Positions 16,869 to 25,532 of a stretch of 26,632 nucleotides of DNA are shown in pieces. The notes under the pieces are model-generated. The model was not told the origin of the DNA and searched no databases. It worked only from the letters and a program-made list of their open reading frames with translations. Origin of the DNA: JBNAVY01 sp049700195 (GTDB lineage: Bacteria; Bacillota; Thermoanaerobacteria; Thermoanaerobacterales; Thermoanaerobacteraceae); assembly GCA_049700195.1 (NCBI GenBank), contig JBNAVY010000027.1:1-26632 (forward strand), given 5' to 3'. A program made the position numbers and the translations under genes. The stretch's first letter is position 1. The number at the start of each line of letters is the position of its first letter.

Positions 16869-16897
16869 TTGACATTATAATATAATAGAAGTATAAT
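16869..16897 (+). promoter_or_regulatory. Consensus promoter of the M-box/mgtA transcript
   Basis: Perfect TTGACA, an exact 17-bp spacer and perfect TATAAT. It is the strongest promoter match in the window, about 25 nt before the riboswitch. Confidence 0.88.
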
Positions 16898-16922
16898 AAA
16901 CAAGGATTTGAATTAAATAAAT

Positions 16923-17116
16923 TATGTTAGGTGAGGCTCCTATACAGATATATGCTGCTGCCCGGAAACATCGAGAGATGCCAATGGGTCAACAAGTATT
17001 ACCGACTTAAGGTTTTACTTAATGTAGCTGGAATGTTCCAAAGCTGTATAGTGCTAAAACTCAACGAAGATATGAAAAGTATACTGAACCTTTCTTTCGT
17101 TGAGAAAGGTTTTTAA
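16923..17116 (+). promoter_or_regulatory. M-box (ykoK) magnesium riboswitch
   Basis: The strongly conserved M-box core is present: GTTAGGTGAGGCTCC (16926-16940), GCTGCTGCCCGGAAAC (16954-16969), GAGAGATGCCAATGGGTCAA, CCGACTTAAGG and GTGCTAAAACTC (17051-17061). Magnesium compacts the RNA and exposes a terminator at 17087-17111. Without it, CTCAACGAA (17060-17068) can pair with TTCGTTGAG (17096-17104) as antiterminator. The downstream gene is a P-type magnesium ATPase, matching the ligand. Short open frames inside this RNA are not genes. Confidence 0.95.
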
Positions 17117-17120
17117 TTTT
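17087..17120 (+). terminator. M-box-controlled terminator
   Basis: AACCTTTCT (17087-17095) pairs with AGAAAGGTT (17103-17111) around the loop TTCGTTG and is followed by TTTTAATTTT. The loop and right arm are also the pairing partner of the antiterminator. Confidence 0.9.
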
Positions 17121-17142
17121 ATTATAAAAGGAGGTGGGAAGA

Positions 17143-17250
17143 ATGGATAGTGGCAGTAGTGGTATAGATGGTGAAATTAAGGGTATATGTAATTACACTT
17201 TATTAGACGGAATGGATTTTCTATTCATTCTTTCCACTTTACTTAATTGA
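17143..17250 (+). CDS. 35-residue ORF between M-box and mgtA (leader-peptide candidate)
   Basis: An ATG at 17143 has a near-perfect ribosome binding site, AAGGAGGTG, 6 nt upstream, as strong as any in the window. The frame runs 35 codons, beginning MDSGSSGIDGEIKGICNYT and ending with a hydrophobic FLFILSTLLN. It lies directly after the riboswitch terminator and 233 nt before mgtA, so it is transcribed only when the M-box permits. No homology is recognised. Codons 14-18 form one arm of a long inverted repeat (17183-17197 with 17271-17286). The following gap to 17483 holds that second arm and nothing else recognisable. It may be a regulatory leader peptide, a small membrane protein or a gene remnant. 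Confidence 0.5.
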   Translation: MDSGSSGIDGEIKGICNYTLLDGMDFLFILSTLLN

Positions 17251-17286
17251 TATTTTCTGAATATAAAAAATGTAATTTACATATAC
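17183..17286 (+). repeat. Long inverted repeat spanning the small ORF and its 3' flank
   Basis: GTATATGTAATTACA (17183-17197) pairs with TGTAATTTACATATAC (17271-17286) with a single bulged base. A smaller stem, GAATGGA with TTCATTC, lies inside the loop. In RNA this would be a two-storey hairpin whose 5' arm is translated. Confidence 0.6.
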
Positions 17287-17483
17287 AGTTTCATATTAAT
17301 AACATTCTTAATTTTACCATCTTTATTACTTCCTAAGGAAAATTATAAATTAATTTAATCGAAACTTTCATTTTGCTGCAGGAATTTTATGTAGTTTTAT
17401 TTACTATTATTTGAAAAACCAAAATTTACAATTTTGTTATTTATATTATTATATGCGGCATAATAAATCAAGGAGGGATAAAG

Positions 17484-20136
17484 ATGTTTAAAAAAGTTGC
17501 AAAGAACAGCACACAAAAACCATTAATGGTTGAACAGCTACTAAAATACAGTGATATGAAATCTGAAGATTTACTCAAGAATTTAAATACATCTTTAAAT
17601 GGTTTGGACGAAGAAAAAATAGAAAGTAAAAGACTTGTATACGGATTAAACGAAATAGCAACTGGTCAGAAAGAAACAATAATTCATAAACTTATCACTG
17701 CTTTTTTTAATCCTTTTAATATAGTTTTGATGATATTAGCTATTGTTTCTTTTTTTACTGACGTTTTACTTGTAGCACCACAAGATCGTGATCCTAGTAG
17801 TGTAATACTAATTAGTATAATGGTTTTTGTTAGTGGTACTTTAAGATTTGTACAGGAATGGCGATCTGAGAAAGCAGCAGACGAATTAAAAGCATTAGTT
17901 ACATTAACTACATTGGTAGAACGCCAAGGAATAGGAAGGAAAGAAATACCTATTTCGGAATTAGTACCTGGAGATATAGTTTTTCTTGCTGCAGGTGATA
18001 TTGTTCCAGCAGATGTGAGAATTATAAAAACAAAAGACTTATTTGTAGATCAGGCGGTTCTTACAGGAGAATCAGAACCTGTTGAGAAGTTTGACAGTGA
18101 TCTAGAAGATAAACATTATAACAAAAGTAAAAATCCCTTGGATAGAAATAATCTTGCTTTTATGGGGAGCAACATAGTAAGTGGAACAGCCACAAGTGTT
18201 GTAGTTGCTACTGGTGAAAGTACGTATTTTGGAGCTTTGACAAAAACTTTAACTGCTAAAAGAGAAGCAACGAGTTTTGAAAAGGGAGTTAATTCTGTAA
18301 GTTGGATTTTAATACGTTTTATGGGAGTAATGGCACCTGTGGTGTTTTTCATAAATGGTTTTACAAAAGGTAATTGGCTAGAAGCTCTGTTATTTGGTTT
18401 ATCTGTGGCTGTTGGTCTTACACCAGAAATGCTTCCTATGATTGTTACAACAAACCTTGCAAAAGGTGCAATTGCAATGAGTAAGAAATTTTGGTGCTAT
18501 GGATGTTTTATGTACTGATAAAACAGGTACACTTACAAGGAATAAGATAGTATTGGAAATGTATATGGATGTTCATGGGAAAGAGGATACAAGAGTTTTA
18601 AGGCATGCATATATTAATAGTTATTACCAGACAGGCCTTAAAAATGTTATGGATCATGCAATTTTAGATCATGTGGGAGAAGAATTTTCTTGGATTCAGG
18701 ATAACTATGAGAAAGTTGATGAAATTCCTTTTGATTTTACAAGAAGGCGCATGAGTGTTGTGGTAAAAGATAAAACGGGGAAAACACAGCTTATAACTAA
18801 AGGTGCAGTTGAAGAAATGCTTATGATATGCAGCTATGCAGAGTACCATGGAGAAGTTATAGCTCTTACAGATGATCTAAGGAAGGAAATTTTAGAAACT
18901 GTAAAAAGATTTAATGCCAGTGGTCTTAGAGTAATTGCAGTTGCGCAAAAAACAAATCCGCCTGTTGAAGGTATATTTTCTTCTAAAGATGAATCTAATA
19001 TGGTACTTTTGGGGTATTTAGCTTTTCTTGATCCGCCAAAAGATAATGTTGAAGATGTTATAAGTGCATTAAAAGAATACGGAATAACACTTAAAATCTT
19101 AACAGGTGATAATGAAATTGTAACGGCAGCTATTGCTGAAAAAGTAGGACTTGATAGTGATAAAATATTATTAGGACCACAGATAGAAGATATGAATGAT
19201 GATGAATTAAAAGAAGTTATAGAAGATATTACTATTTTTGCAAAGCTTACACCAGAACAGAAAGCTCGCATTGTAAAAATTTTAAGAGAAAATGGCCATG
19301 TTGTAGGTTTTATGGGTGATGGAATAAATGATGCTCCTGCAATGCATGCAGCAGATGTTGCTATTTCTGTAGAAAATGCAGTAGATATTGCAAAAGAAAC
19401 TGCTGATATAATTCTTTTAGAAAAAGATTTATGGGTTTTGGAAAACGGTGTTGTAGAAGGTAGAAAAACCTTTGGTAATATAATGAAATATATTGTTATT
19501 ACAGCAAGTTCGAATTTCGGAAATATGTTTTCAGTGCTTGTTGCCAGTTCTTTTTTACCTTTTATACCAATGCAGCCTATACAGATATTATTTTTAAACT
19601 TAACTTATGATTTGTCTATGACTTCAATTCCATGGGATAGGATGGACAAAGAGTATTTACAAAAACCCAGGAAATGGGATGCATCAAATATAAGTAAATT
19701 TATGGTTTGGCTTGGACCTACAAGTTCTATTTTTGATATAACTACCTATGCTTTAATGTTTTTCCTGATTGGTCCAATGGTAATTGGTGGTTCATATTTT
19801 ACACTTTCACCAGAATTAAAACAGAATTTTATTTCATTATTCCAAGCAGGATGGTTTGTTGAAAGTTTATGGACCCAGACAATGGTGGTTTATATGTTAA
19901 GGACAGAAAAGCTACCATTTATACAAAGCATACCAGCAGCACCCTTATTATTATTTACAATGACAGCAATTGTTGTTGGGACAGTAATACCATTTACTGC
20001 TTTTGGTGCACAATTGGGGATGCTTCCTCTTCCAGGGATATACTTCTTTTTCTTAGCAGCAACAATACTAGTTTATTTAGCTTTGGCTCAATTTGTAAAA
20101 ACGAGATTTATAAAGAAATTTGGAACATTATTATAA
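17484..20136 (+). pseudogene. mgtA: Magnesium-transporting P-type ATPase, frameshifted by internal deletion
   Basis: Two frames together make one MgtA/MgtB-type P3B ATPase. The first (17484-18518) covers the N-terminus, TM1-4 and the actuator domain (VLTGESEPV, PEMLPMIVTTNLAKGA). The second (18499-20136) covers the P and N domains and TM5-10, with the phosphorylation motif CTDKTGT, TGDN and GDGINDAPA. At the junction near 18490, SKK runs straight into NFGAMDVL, losing the conserved segment of about 12 residues that family members have there. The second frame is +1. Restoring 35 nt gives 895 residues, close to E. coli MgtA (898). No ribosome binding site precedes the second frame. AGGAGG precedes ATG 17484. 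It is a real inactivation or an assembly error. Confidence 0.85.
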
Positions 20137-20144
20137 AATTCTAT

Positions 20145-20180
20145 AAAAAGTCCGGACAATATGAACTGTCGGGGCTTTTT
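20145..20180 (+). terminator. Intrinsic terminator after mgtA
   Basis: AAAAAGTCCGGACA (20145-20158) pairs with TGTCGGGGCTTTTT (20167-20180) with one mismatch and one G-T pair, then ATTTTA. Confidence 0.85.
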
Positions 20181-20241
20181 ATTTTAAATAAAAAGGATCG
20201 ATATCTTCATGAGATACTATATAAATATCGTAATTTGGTAA

Positions 20242-20413
20242 TTAAAGTTTTTTAAAAAGCATTGAAGATTTATAAGACTTTAATAATTTTAAAAACATTA
20301 TATTTTTGTTAACTGATAAAGAAGGTTTAATACTGTAATTATAATTTATCATATGCTAAGAACAAGGAGTGTGGAGGACTTCATATACAAGACAAAAATT
20401 TAGATTTAATATG
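20242..20413 (+). pseudogene. Decayed copy of the GAF-LuxR regulator
   Basis: 20242-20356 aligns with 25681-25795 of the intact regulator gene. Translated pieces read SIEDL, stop, DFNNFKNIIFLLTDKEGLIL, stop, against SIKDLRDINNFRNLIFLLNDKEGVILEL. The sequence then jumps to 20357-20413, which aligns with 26234-26291 (TRSVEDFIYKT against TRNVKDCIYKAT). About 435 bp encoding the GAF core and most of the DNA-binding domain are deleted. Several stops and a 1-nt shift near the end confirm decay. The 5' half is missing or too diverged to recognise. The regulatory DNA after it is much better conserved than the coding part. Confidence 0.8.
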
Positions 20414-20495
20414 AGTTTTAATTGTCTTACATAACTATAGAGGATAAAGTTTTAAAATGCACTTTATTACAAAATTTAGAAAATAAAAGCTCAGC

Positions 20496-20515
20496 TTTTA
20501 TACTAAAGTACAAAA
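20496..20515. promoter_or_regulatory. Palindromic operator, copy A
   Basis: TTTTATACT-AA-AGTACAAAA is an imperfect dyad (8 of 9 arm positions), identical to the copy B site at 26373-26392. A more degenerate partner site is centred at 20464-20465 (GCACT-TT-ATTAC). The centre is 49.5 bp before the -35 box, as in copy B. Confidence 0.6.
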
Positions 20516-20554
20516 GTAAATCCTATTTTAATAAAAATTTATACCTTAGGTCGT

Positions 20555-20583
20555 TTGACAAAATACTGGAAATAACATATTAT
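20555..20583 (+). promoter_or_regulatory. Promoter of the lipoprotein gene, copy A
   Basis: TTGACA (20555-20560), a 17-bp spacer and TATTAT (20578-20583). It aligns base for base with the copy B promoter. The leader is about 110 nt and contains complementary AGACAAA (20641) and TTTGTCT (20670) segments that can form a hairpin. Confidence 0.7.
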
Positions 20584-20702
20584 GTATATAGAATTAACTG
20601 CAAAAACTTGGATATCTATTAAAAGTAACTAAAAAATTTAAGACAAAATGAACTGTTTCCTTTGGCACCTTTGTCTGCAAAGTATTTTTATGAGGTGAGG
20701 TT

Positions 20703-21887
20703 ATGAAAAGGATGAGGTATTTTTTATTGACAGTGTTAATAGTAGGGTCATTGGTTTTGGCTTCCTGCTCTAATGAATATACAAATTTGGAGGAATATCA
20801 ATTCTCTAAAAATTCTGATCCAAAGTTAATTTATGCAGATGAGAAGAAAGTCATCATTGAAGATGGAGAAAACCTGGTTTTAGAGTCAAAAGGGAATTTT
20901 TACGAACTTCCTACAAAACTTGATTTAAAAAAAGGTGAAATCATAATATTGTTAAGCACAGAAGGGAATTATGCTTTCACAGGGAAAATTGACAAAGACA
21001 AGTTTTATGACGTAAACATTGTAAATTTAATAAAAGGGGATAAAATAACATTAGATAGTTCAGCGGTTCAGTATATAATTTCTAGTAAGAATTCAAATAT
21101 GATAAATGAAGATTATTTTGCATATGTTGATAAAGATGAAAAGGACAGCGATATGATGATCAAGATGGTGGATTTGACTACTTTTAAAACTTATGATGTG
21201 AAAGTAGATATGCCTGTTACAAATGTTATAGCAGTAAAAAATGATAGTGGTTATCAGATATATTTTGAAAGCTTAGGAAAAGTATACAAAAAGCTTAATG
21301 AGGGAAAACCCACCTTCATTGCAAATGGGTATTTGCTATATGTGGATGAAAATGGAAATATATATTTGTACAGGAACATAAATATAAAGACGACAAAAAT
21401 ATATAAAATAGATAAAAATAATAATGAAAAAGAGATAGCTTCATTAGATAAGCCCAGCTTATTGGTGAGGGAAAACAGGGATGTGGCTGCTTTTATCACG
21501 GCCAACGATAAAGAGTTTAAGTCATATGATATGGATTTAATCAATTTGAAAACGTCAAAGCACACCGTAATATCAAATGCTTCGGAAAACTTAAATTATG
21601 ACATTCTGCTATTTTATAAGAGAGGCAATATTGCCGTAATTTTCTACAAAGAAGGGAAAACAGAAATGATTGATACAAAAAACGGAAATAGAATGGCTTT
21701 AAAAAATTTTGAAAAATATGTGTTTCCCAATTCAAATATGGAATTTGGCTTTAACATTTACGAGAATCAAATCATTGATTTTAACAAAATTGTACAGCTT
21801 AAAAAACAAGAAAATAGTATAAAGCTTTTATTAGTGGATGCGGATAACAAGGTTTTAAAAACAATTGCTGAGCAGCAGCTAAAGTAA
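20703..21887 (+). CDS. Secreted lipoprotein of unknown function
   Basis: 394 residues. A type II signal peptide (basic MKRMRYF start, hydrophobic core) ends in the lipobox LASC with Cys22 as the lipidation site. The mature protein is Lys/Asp/Glu-rich and predicted mostly beta, with recurring segments such as KKVIIEDGENLVLES, NYAFTGKIDKDKFYDV and GNIYLYRNINIKTTKIYKID. This is suggestive of a propeller-like repeat fold, which I cannot confirm. GAGGTGAGG precedes ATG 20703. It lies behind the palindrome-controlled promoter at 20555 and parallels the signal-peptide start at 26590. Confidence 0.8.
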   Translation: MKRMRYFLLTVLIVGSLVLASCSNEYTNLEEYQFSKNSDPKLIYADEKKVIIEDGENLVLESKGNFYELPTKLDLKKGEIIILLSTEGNYAFTGKIDKDKFYDVNIVNLIKGDKITLDSSAVQYIISSKNSNMINEDYFAYVDKDEKDSDMMIKMVDLTTFKTYDVKVDMPVTNVIAVKNDSGYQIYFESLGKVYKKLNEGKPTFIANGYLLYVDENGNIYLYRNINIKTTKIYKIDKNNNEKEIASLDKPSLLVRENRDVAAFITANDKEFKSYDMDLINLKTSKHTVISNASENLNYDILLFYKRGNIAVIFYKEGKTEMIDTKNGNRMALKNFEKYVFPNSNMEFGFNIYENQIIDFNKIVQLKKQENSIKLLLVDADNKVLKTIAEQQLK

Positions 21888-21935
21888 TCTAATTAGCGGT
21901 TAATTATGATGCAATAACAGAAAAAGATATTTTAA

Positions 21936-22511
21936 TTATTTTAAATATGTATATAAAAGGGCGGGTATTTCACGTAAAAAACCATAAGCTTCATCACTTA
22001 ACATATATTTTTTTAAGAAGACGCCAGAATAACTTGCATCTATTCCAACACGCTTTGCTATTACACTTGCCCTTTTTAAATGAAATTTATTTGAAATAAT
22101 TATCGCTGTTTTTAATGAATTTTTATCCATAATTTCCTTGGAAAAAAGTAAATTTTCATATGTAGAAAAAGATTTATTATCAGTTAAAATAATCTTTTCA
22201 GGTATGCCGTTTTTTAAAAGATATTCTTTCCCTGCCTCAGATTCCGAAATATTCTCTCCAGGACCTTTCCCTCCAGATACTATTATATACTTACCATACC
22301 CTTCTTTATAAAGTCTCAAAGCCTCATCAAGCCTTTCTTTGAAAAAAGGACTTGGCGTCTTTCCATATACTGCACAGCCTAAAACTATTATCACATCAGA
22401 TTTTTTTGGTTTTTCATAAAGTGCAAAAGAAATTATCTGATATTCTAATATTATTACCACTGTAACAAAAACTACTATTAAAACTCCTATAAATTTCAAT
22501 AATAATTTCAT
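21936..22511 (-). CDS. DUF218 (YdcF/SanA-like) membrane-anchored protein
   Basis: 191 residues. An N-terminal membrane helix (about 4-24) is followed by a DUF218 domain: VIIVLGCAVYGKTPSPFFKERLDEALRLY, KYIIVSGGKGPGENISESEAGKEYL, NKSFSTYENLLFSKEIM and AIIISNKFHLKRASVIAKRVG. The conserved glycine, acidic and histidine residues of the family are present. SanA/YdcF proteins are linked to envelope integrity and possibly bind a nucleotide or lipid carrier; the reaction is not established. GGAGG lies 8 nt before the ATG. It is convergent with the lipoprotein gene, and no clear terminator separates them. Confidence 0.85.
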   Translation of the reverse strand: MKLLLKFIGVLIVVFVTVVIILEYQIISFALYEKPKKSDVIIVLGCAVYGKTPSPFFKERLDEALRLYKEGYGKYIIVSGGKGPGENISESEAGKEYLLKNGIPEKIILTDNKSFSTYENLLFSKEIMDKNSLKTAIIISNKFHLKRASVIAKRVGIDASYSGVFLKKYMLSDEAYGFLREIPALLYTYLK

Positions 22512-22685
22512 TTAAATTTCCTCCAGAAAATTATTATAATAAAACCTTTATATCATTATACAACATATATCCTATTACTAAAACAATTCTTCAAAATACA
22601 CTTATAAATAACCAATTTTTGATAAAATAAAATTATGAACTTTTTACTTAGTCACGCGTTTAATTTGTAGAAGGGTGGGTAGGTG

Positions 22686-22736
22686 ATGGAAGAGAAAGAA
22701 CTAATTAGTGGCAGTGTCATTTTGCCTTTTGTATAG
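22686..22736 (+). CDS. 16-residue ORF ending inside a terminator stem upstream of polX
   Basis: ATG 22686 with AAGGGTGGG about 6 nt upstream opens the frame MEEKELISGSVILPFV. Its TAG stop (22734-22736) overlaps the 5' arm of the hairpin at 22735-22754. It could be a leader peptide controlling read-through or a chance ORF. No homology is recognised, and the case rests on position and ribosome binding site only. Confidence 0.3.
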   Translation: MEEKELISGSVILPFV

Positions 22737-22769
22737 AGGTTATATTAATCCTCTTTTTATATTTTTTCT
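22735..22769 (+). terminator. Terminator upstream of polX
   Basis: AGAGG (22735-22739) pairs with CCTCT (22750-22754), optionally extended by TT/AA with a bulge. A T-rich tract follows to 22768. Confidence 0.6.
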
Positions 22770-22770
22770 G

Positions 22771-22779
22771 TGGTATAAT
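22771..22779 (+). promoter_or_regulatory. Extended -10 promoter of polX
   Basis: TGGTATAAT is an extended -10 element (TG-N-TATAAT) 38 nt before the polX start codon. The -35 region is poor, as is usual for this type. Confidence 0.65.
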
Positions 22780-22816
22780 GTACTAAAGATTTTATATGCT
22801 AAAGGGGAAATATAAA

Positions 22817-24538
22817 ATGGATAAAAAGGAGATTGCAAATATTTTAAACAATATTGGTTTATTGCTGGAGATTAAAGGTGAAAATCCTTTTAAGTCAAGA
22901 GCTTATTATAATGCTGCGAGGACAATAGAATTATTAGATGAAGATATAGAAATCCTTGTTAAAGAGAATAGATTAAAAGACGTAAAAGGGATAGGGGAGG
23001 CAATTAATAAAAAGATTACAGAGCTGGTTTTAACAGGTAAAATGAAATATTATGAGGATTTAAAAGCCTCTATTCCTGAAGGACTTGTTGAAATGCTTAA
23101 AATTCCCGGTCTTGGTCCAAAAAAGATAAAGACTATATACGAAAAATTGGATATTACCACAATTAGAGAGTTGGAATATGCTTGTATAGAAAATAGATTG
23201 GTAGACCTCCCGGGCTTTGGGGAAAAAACTCAAAAGAAAATTTTAGAAGGGATACAGTTTGTAAAGGAGTTCAGCGGTCAGCATTTATATGCAGAATCGT
23301 ACACAGAAGCGCTTAAATTAAAGGAATATTTAGATATGTCTAAAACTGCCTTAGTGACGGAAATTGCAGGTAGCTTACGAAGGAAAAAAGAGATAGTAAA
23401 AGATATTGATATTTTGGCTGCGTCATCAGATGCTTCAAAAGTTATGGAAGCCATTGTAAATTATCCATGGGTAAAGGAAGTTATAGCAAAAGGAGATACA
23501 AAAACCAGTGTTATTTTAAAGTCAGGTATAAATGCAGATTTGAGAGTTGTGACGGAAAAACAATTTCCATATGCACTTCACCACTTTACAGGAAGTAAAG
23601 AGCACAATACTTCAATGAGGCATAGGGCGAAGCAAATGGGTATCAAAATGAACGAATACGGCCTTTTTAAAGGAGACAAACTTATAGAATGTAAAAGTGA
23701 AGAGGATATATTTAACAAATTAGGACTTTTGTATATTCCTCCTGAATTAAGAGAAAACATGGGAGAAATAGAAGCGGCAGAAAAAGGTGAGCTTCCAAAA
23801 TTAATAGAAGAAAAAGATATAAAGGGAATTTTCCATGTTCATACTAAATACAGTGATGGGGCTAATACCCTTGTAGAAATGGTAGAGGCGGCTAGAAAAT
23901 CAGGTTATAAGTATATAGGCATCACAGACCACAGCAAATCTGCTTTTTATGCAGGGGGTCTTAAAGAAGAAGATTTAGTAAGGCAATGGGAAGAAATAGA
24001 TAAATTAAATAATAAATATAACGATATAGTCATTTTCAAAGGGATAGAGTCTGATATACTGCCTGATGGTTCTTTAGATTATGAAGAAGATATATTAAAA
24101 AAATTCGATTTTGTTATTGCTTCTATTCATTCAAATTTCAGAATGAGCAAAGAAGAAATGACAAAGAGAATTATAAAAGCCATAGAAAATAAATATACTA
24201 CTATAATAGGTCATATTACAGGAAGGCTTTTGTTAGCCAGAGACAGTTATGAAATAGATATATACGAAGTGATAGAAGCTGCAGGCTATTATGGCAAGAA
24301 AATTGAGATAAATGCAAACCCTTATAGGCTTTACTTAGACTGGCGGTATGTAAAATATGCTAAAGAAAAAGGGGTAAAACTTGCAATATGTACTGATGCA
24401 CATGGTATAGAGGGATTAAATGATATAAAGTACGGTGTGGGAATTGCTAGAAAAGGCTGGTTAGAGGCAAAAGATGTGATAAACACCTATGAAGTTGAGG
24501 AGGTCTTAAGTATTTTGCACAATACCTGGAACTCTTAA
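22817..24538 (+). CDS. polX: DNA polymerase/3'-5' exonuclease PolX
   Basis: 573 residues, the normal length. In order: an N-terminal 8-kDa-like region with helix-hairpin-helix motifs (DVKGIGEAI, KIPGLGPKKIKTIYEKL, DLPGFGEKTQKKI); the family X palm with AGSLRRKKEIVKDIDILAAS carrying metal-binding aspartates; and a C-terminal PHP domain (FHVHTKYSDGANT, GITDHSKSAFYAGG, IGHITGRLLLARD, ICTDAHG). The PHP domain provides Mn-dependent exonuclease and AP-endonuclease activity for gap filling in base-excision repair. The frame has an earlier ATG at 22796, but AAAGGGG spaced 9 nt favours 22817. The stop lies in a terminator stem directly followed by a group II intron remnant. Confidence 0.95.
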   Translation: MDKKEIANILNNIGLLLEIKGENPFKSRAYYNAARTIELLDEDIEILVKENRLKDVKGIGEAINKKITELVLTGKMKYYEDLKASIPEGLVEMLKIPGLGPKKIKTIYEKLDITTIRELEYACIENRLVDLPGFGEKTQKKILEGIQFVKEFSGQHLYAESYTEALKLKEYLDMSKTALVTEIAGSLRRKKEIVKDIDILAASSDASKVMEAIVNYPWVKEVIAKGDTKTSVILKSGINADLRVVTEKQFPYALHHFTGSKEHNTSMRHRAKQMGIKMNEYGLFKGDKLIECKSEEDIFNKLGLLYIPPELRENMGEIEAAEKGELPKLIEEKDIKGIFHVHTKYSDGANTLVEMVEAARKSGYKYIGITDHSKSAFYAGGLKEEDLVRQWEEIDKLNNKYNDIVIFKGIESDILPDGSLDYEEDILKKFDFVIASIHSNFRMSKEEMTKRIIKAIENKYTTIIGHITGRLLLARDSYEIDIYEVIEAAGYYGKKIEINANPYRLYLDWRYVKYAKEKGVKLAICTDAHGIEGLNDIKYGVGIARKGWLEAKDVINTYEVEEVLSILHNTWNS

Positions 24539-24571
24539 GACTGTCTTAGTTTTAAGCCAGCCTTTTTTTTT
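24537..24571 (+). terminator. polX terminator
   Basis: AAGACTGTCTTA (24537-24548) pairs with TAAGCCAGCCTT (24553-24564) with two mismatches around GTTT and is followed by nine T. It starts inside the polX stop codon. Confidence 0.7.
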
Positions 24572-25450
24572 GTGCGCCCGGCATGGGCGATAACTAGGCG
24601 GTGAAAATCCGCTGTGGGCTTGGTAGTGGGAATCACTAGCCAAGAGCAAGGGTGTCCATCGTGAGGTGAAATCTGAAGGAAGCTTAAGGCAAAATCTTGG
24701 TCTGATGGACAAGAACCAGATAAGAGGCTGAATTGGGATGGATGAGTTTGCGCTACAAAACGAAGTCCAACACTACCCTAATCCCATACAGTAAACTTAA
24801 ATATATATGAGATGAAAGTTATCGTTCTTACCCAGGGAGGTCTCAAGGATAAGTCACTAAAGTGAACTCTGAAGTGACAACCCATACAGTGATGTATGCG
24901 AAACCTTGAGAAGTCAGCAGAGGCCATAGTACTTATCTAGTCATGAATAGATAAGAAAGGACCGAACGTTAGGAGGTTTTTAAAATCTTATGAACTCGAA
25001 AGATATGCAGTTCTTACGACAACTCAACAAAGAGGCTATCTGTTAAATAGAGAAATGGAATTTCAAAAGACAACGGAAGTGCATAGTATATCGTCGGCGT
25101 CGGAAGATGGAAGAAACGAAGTACAAAGATATACCAGCAAGATGCTTGAAATGATAGTATAACGAGGGAACATGGAAGCAGCATACAAGCGCGTTGTTGC
25201 AAATAAAGGAAGCCATGGAGTAGATGGTATGGAAGTAGATGAACTTCTACCGTATCTCAAAGAAAACTTTAAACCATAAAACAACAACTGCTGGAGTGGA
25301 AATACAAACCACAACATACATTTTCTGATAGCAGTTATGGATTCAGACCAGGACGCAGTGCAAAAGACACAATAAAAGTCGCAGAAGCATATATAAATAA
25401 AGGATACACGTGGGTTGTAGATATGGACTTAGAAAAGTTCTTTGACAGAA
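24572..25450 (+). mobile_element. Group II intron remnant, 3' truncated
   Basis: The 5' end GTGCGCCCGGCATGGGCGAT starts immediately after the polX terminator T tract and continues with a domain I-like ribozyme sequence, including AAGGGTGTCC and GAATCTGAAGGAAGC-like segments. Base composition is visibly higher in GC than the neighbours. An intron-encoded protein remnant begins at 25055. The homology stops at about 25450 within the reverse transcriptase domain, so the rest of the protein and catalytic domains V-VI are absent. The element cannot splice or move by itself. Confidence 0.85.
25055..25450 (+). pseudogene. Group II intron reverse transcriptase/maturase fragment
   Basis: The N-terminus reads MEFQKTTEVHSISSASEDGR and continues to an in-frame TAA at 25160-25162. 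The same frame resumes with MEAAYKRVVANKGSHGVDGM (25172 on) to a TAA at 25277-25279. After a 1-nt frameshift it reads QQLLEWKYKP, then skips about 40 residues to SYGFRPGRSAKDT and WVVDMDLEKFFD, where it ends just at the reverse transcriptase active-site block. There are thus a nonsense mutation, a frameshift, an internal deletion and a 3' truncation. It is clearly dead. Confidence 0.85.
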
Positions 25451-25532
25451 ATATAACAATTTGGCAATCAAAGAAGGAATTTGGAGGTTAATGGAGAAAT
25501 ATTACAATAAGGAGCATATAAGGAGGGAAAAT

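Noticed and set aside
16931..17116. 61-codon open frame within the M-box
   Set aside because: It lies wholly in the conserved magnesium riboswitch and its terminator, has no ribosome binding site, and its translation follows RNA motifs rather than a protein family.
18477..18520. Programmed +1 frameshift in mgtA
   Set aside because: Simple frameshifting would keep all conserved residues, but here a block of about 12 family-conserved residues is missing, which requires a deletion.
20422..20622. 66-codon open frame before the lipoprotein
   Set aside because: It coincides with the palindromes and promoter that are conserved between copies A and B, has no ribosome binding site, and is not open in copy B.
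22717..22737. Similarity between GTCATTTTGCCTTTTGTATA (22717) and GTCATTGTTCCGTTTGTAAC at position 1
   Set aside because: About 15 of 20 bases match, but both are T-rich and no longer alignment extends either side, so chance is the simplest explanation.
24506..24712. Antisense frame over the polX end and intron start
   Set aside because: It spans the junction of polX, its terminator and the group II ribozyme, so it cannot be an old gene.
25461..25532. 24-codon N-terminal extension of the GAF-LuxR regulator
   Set aside because: It begins at the broken intron edge with no ribosome binding site, whereas ATG 25533 has AGGAGGG and starts the recognisable family sequence.
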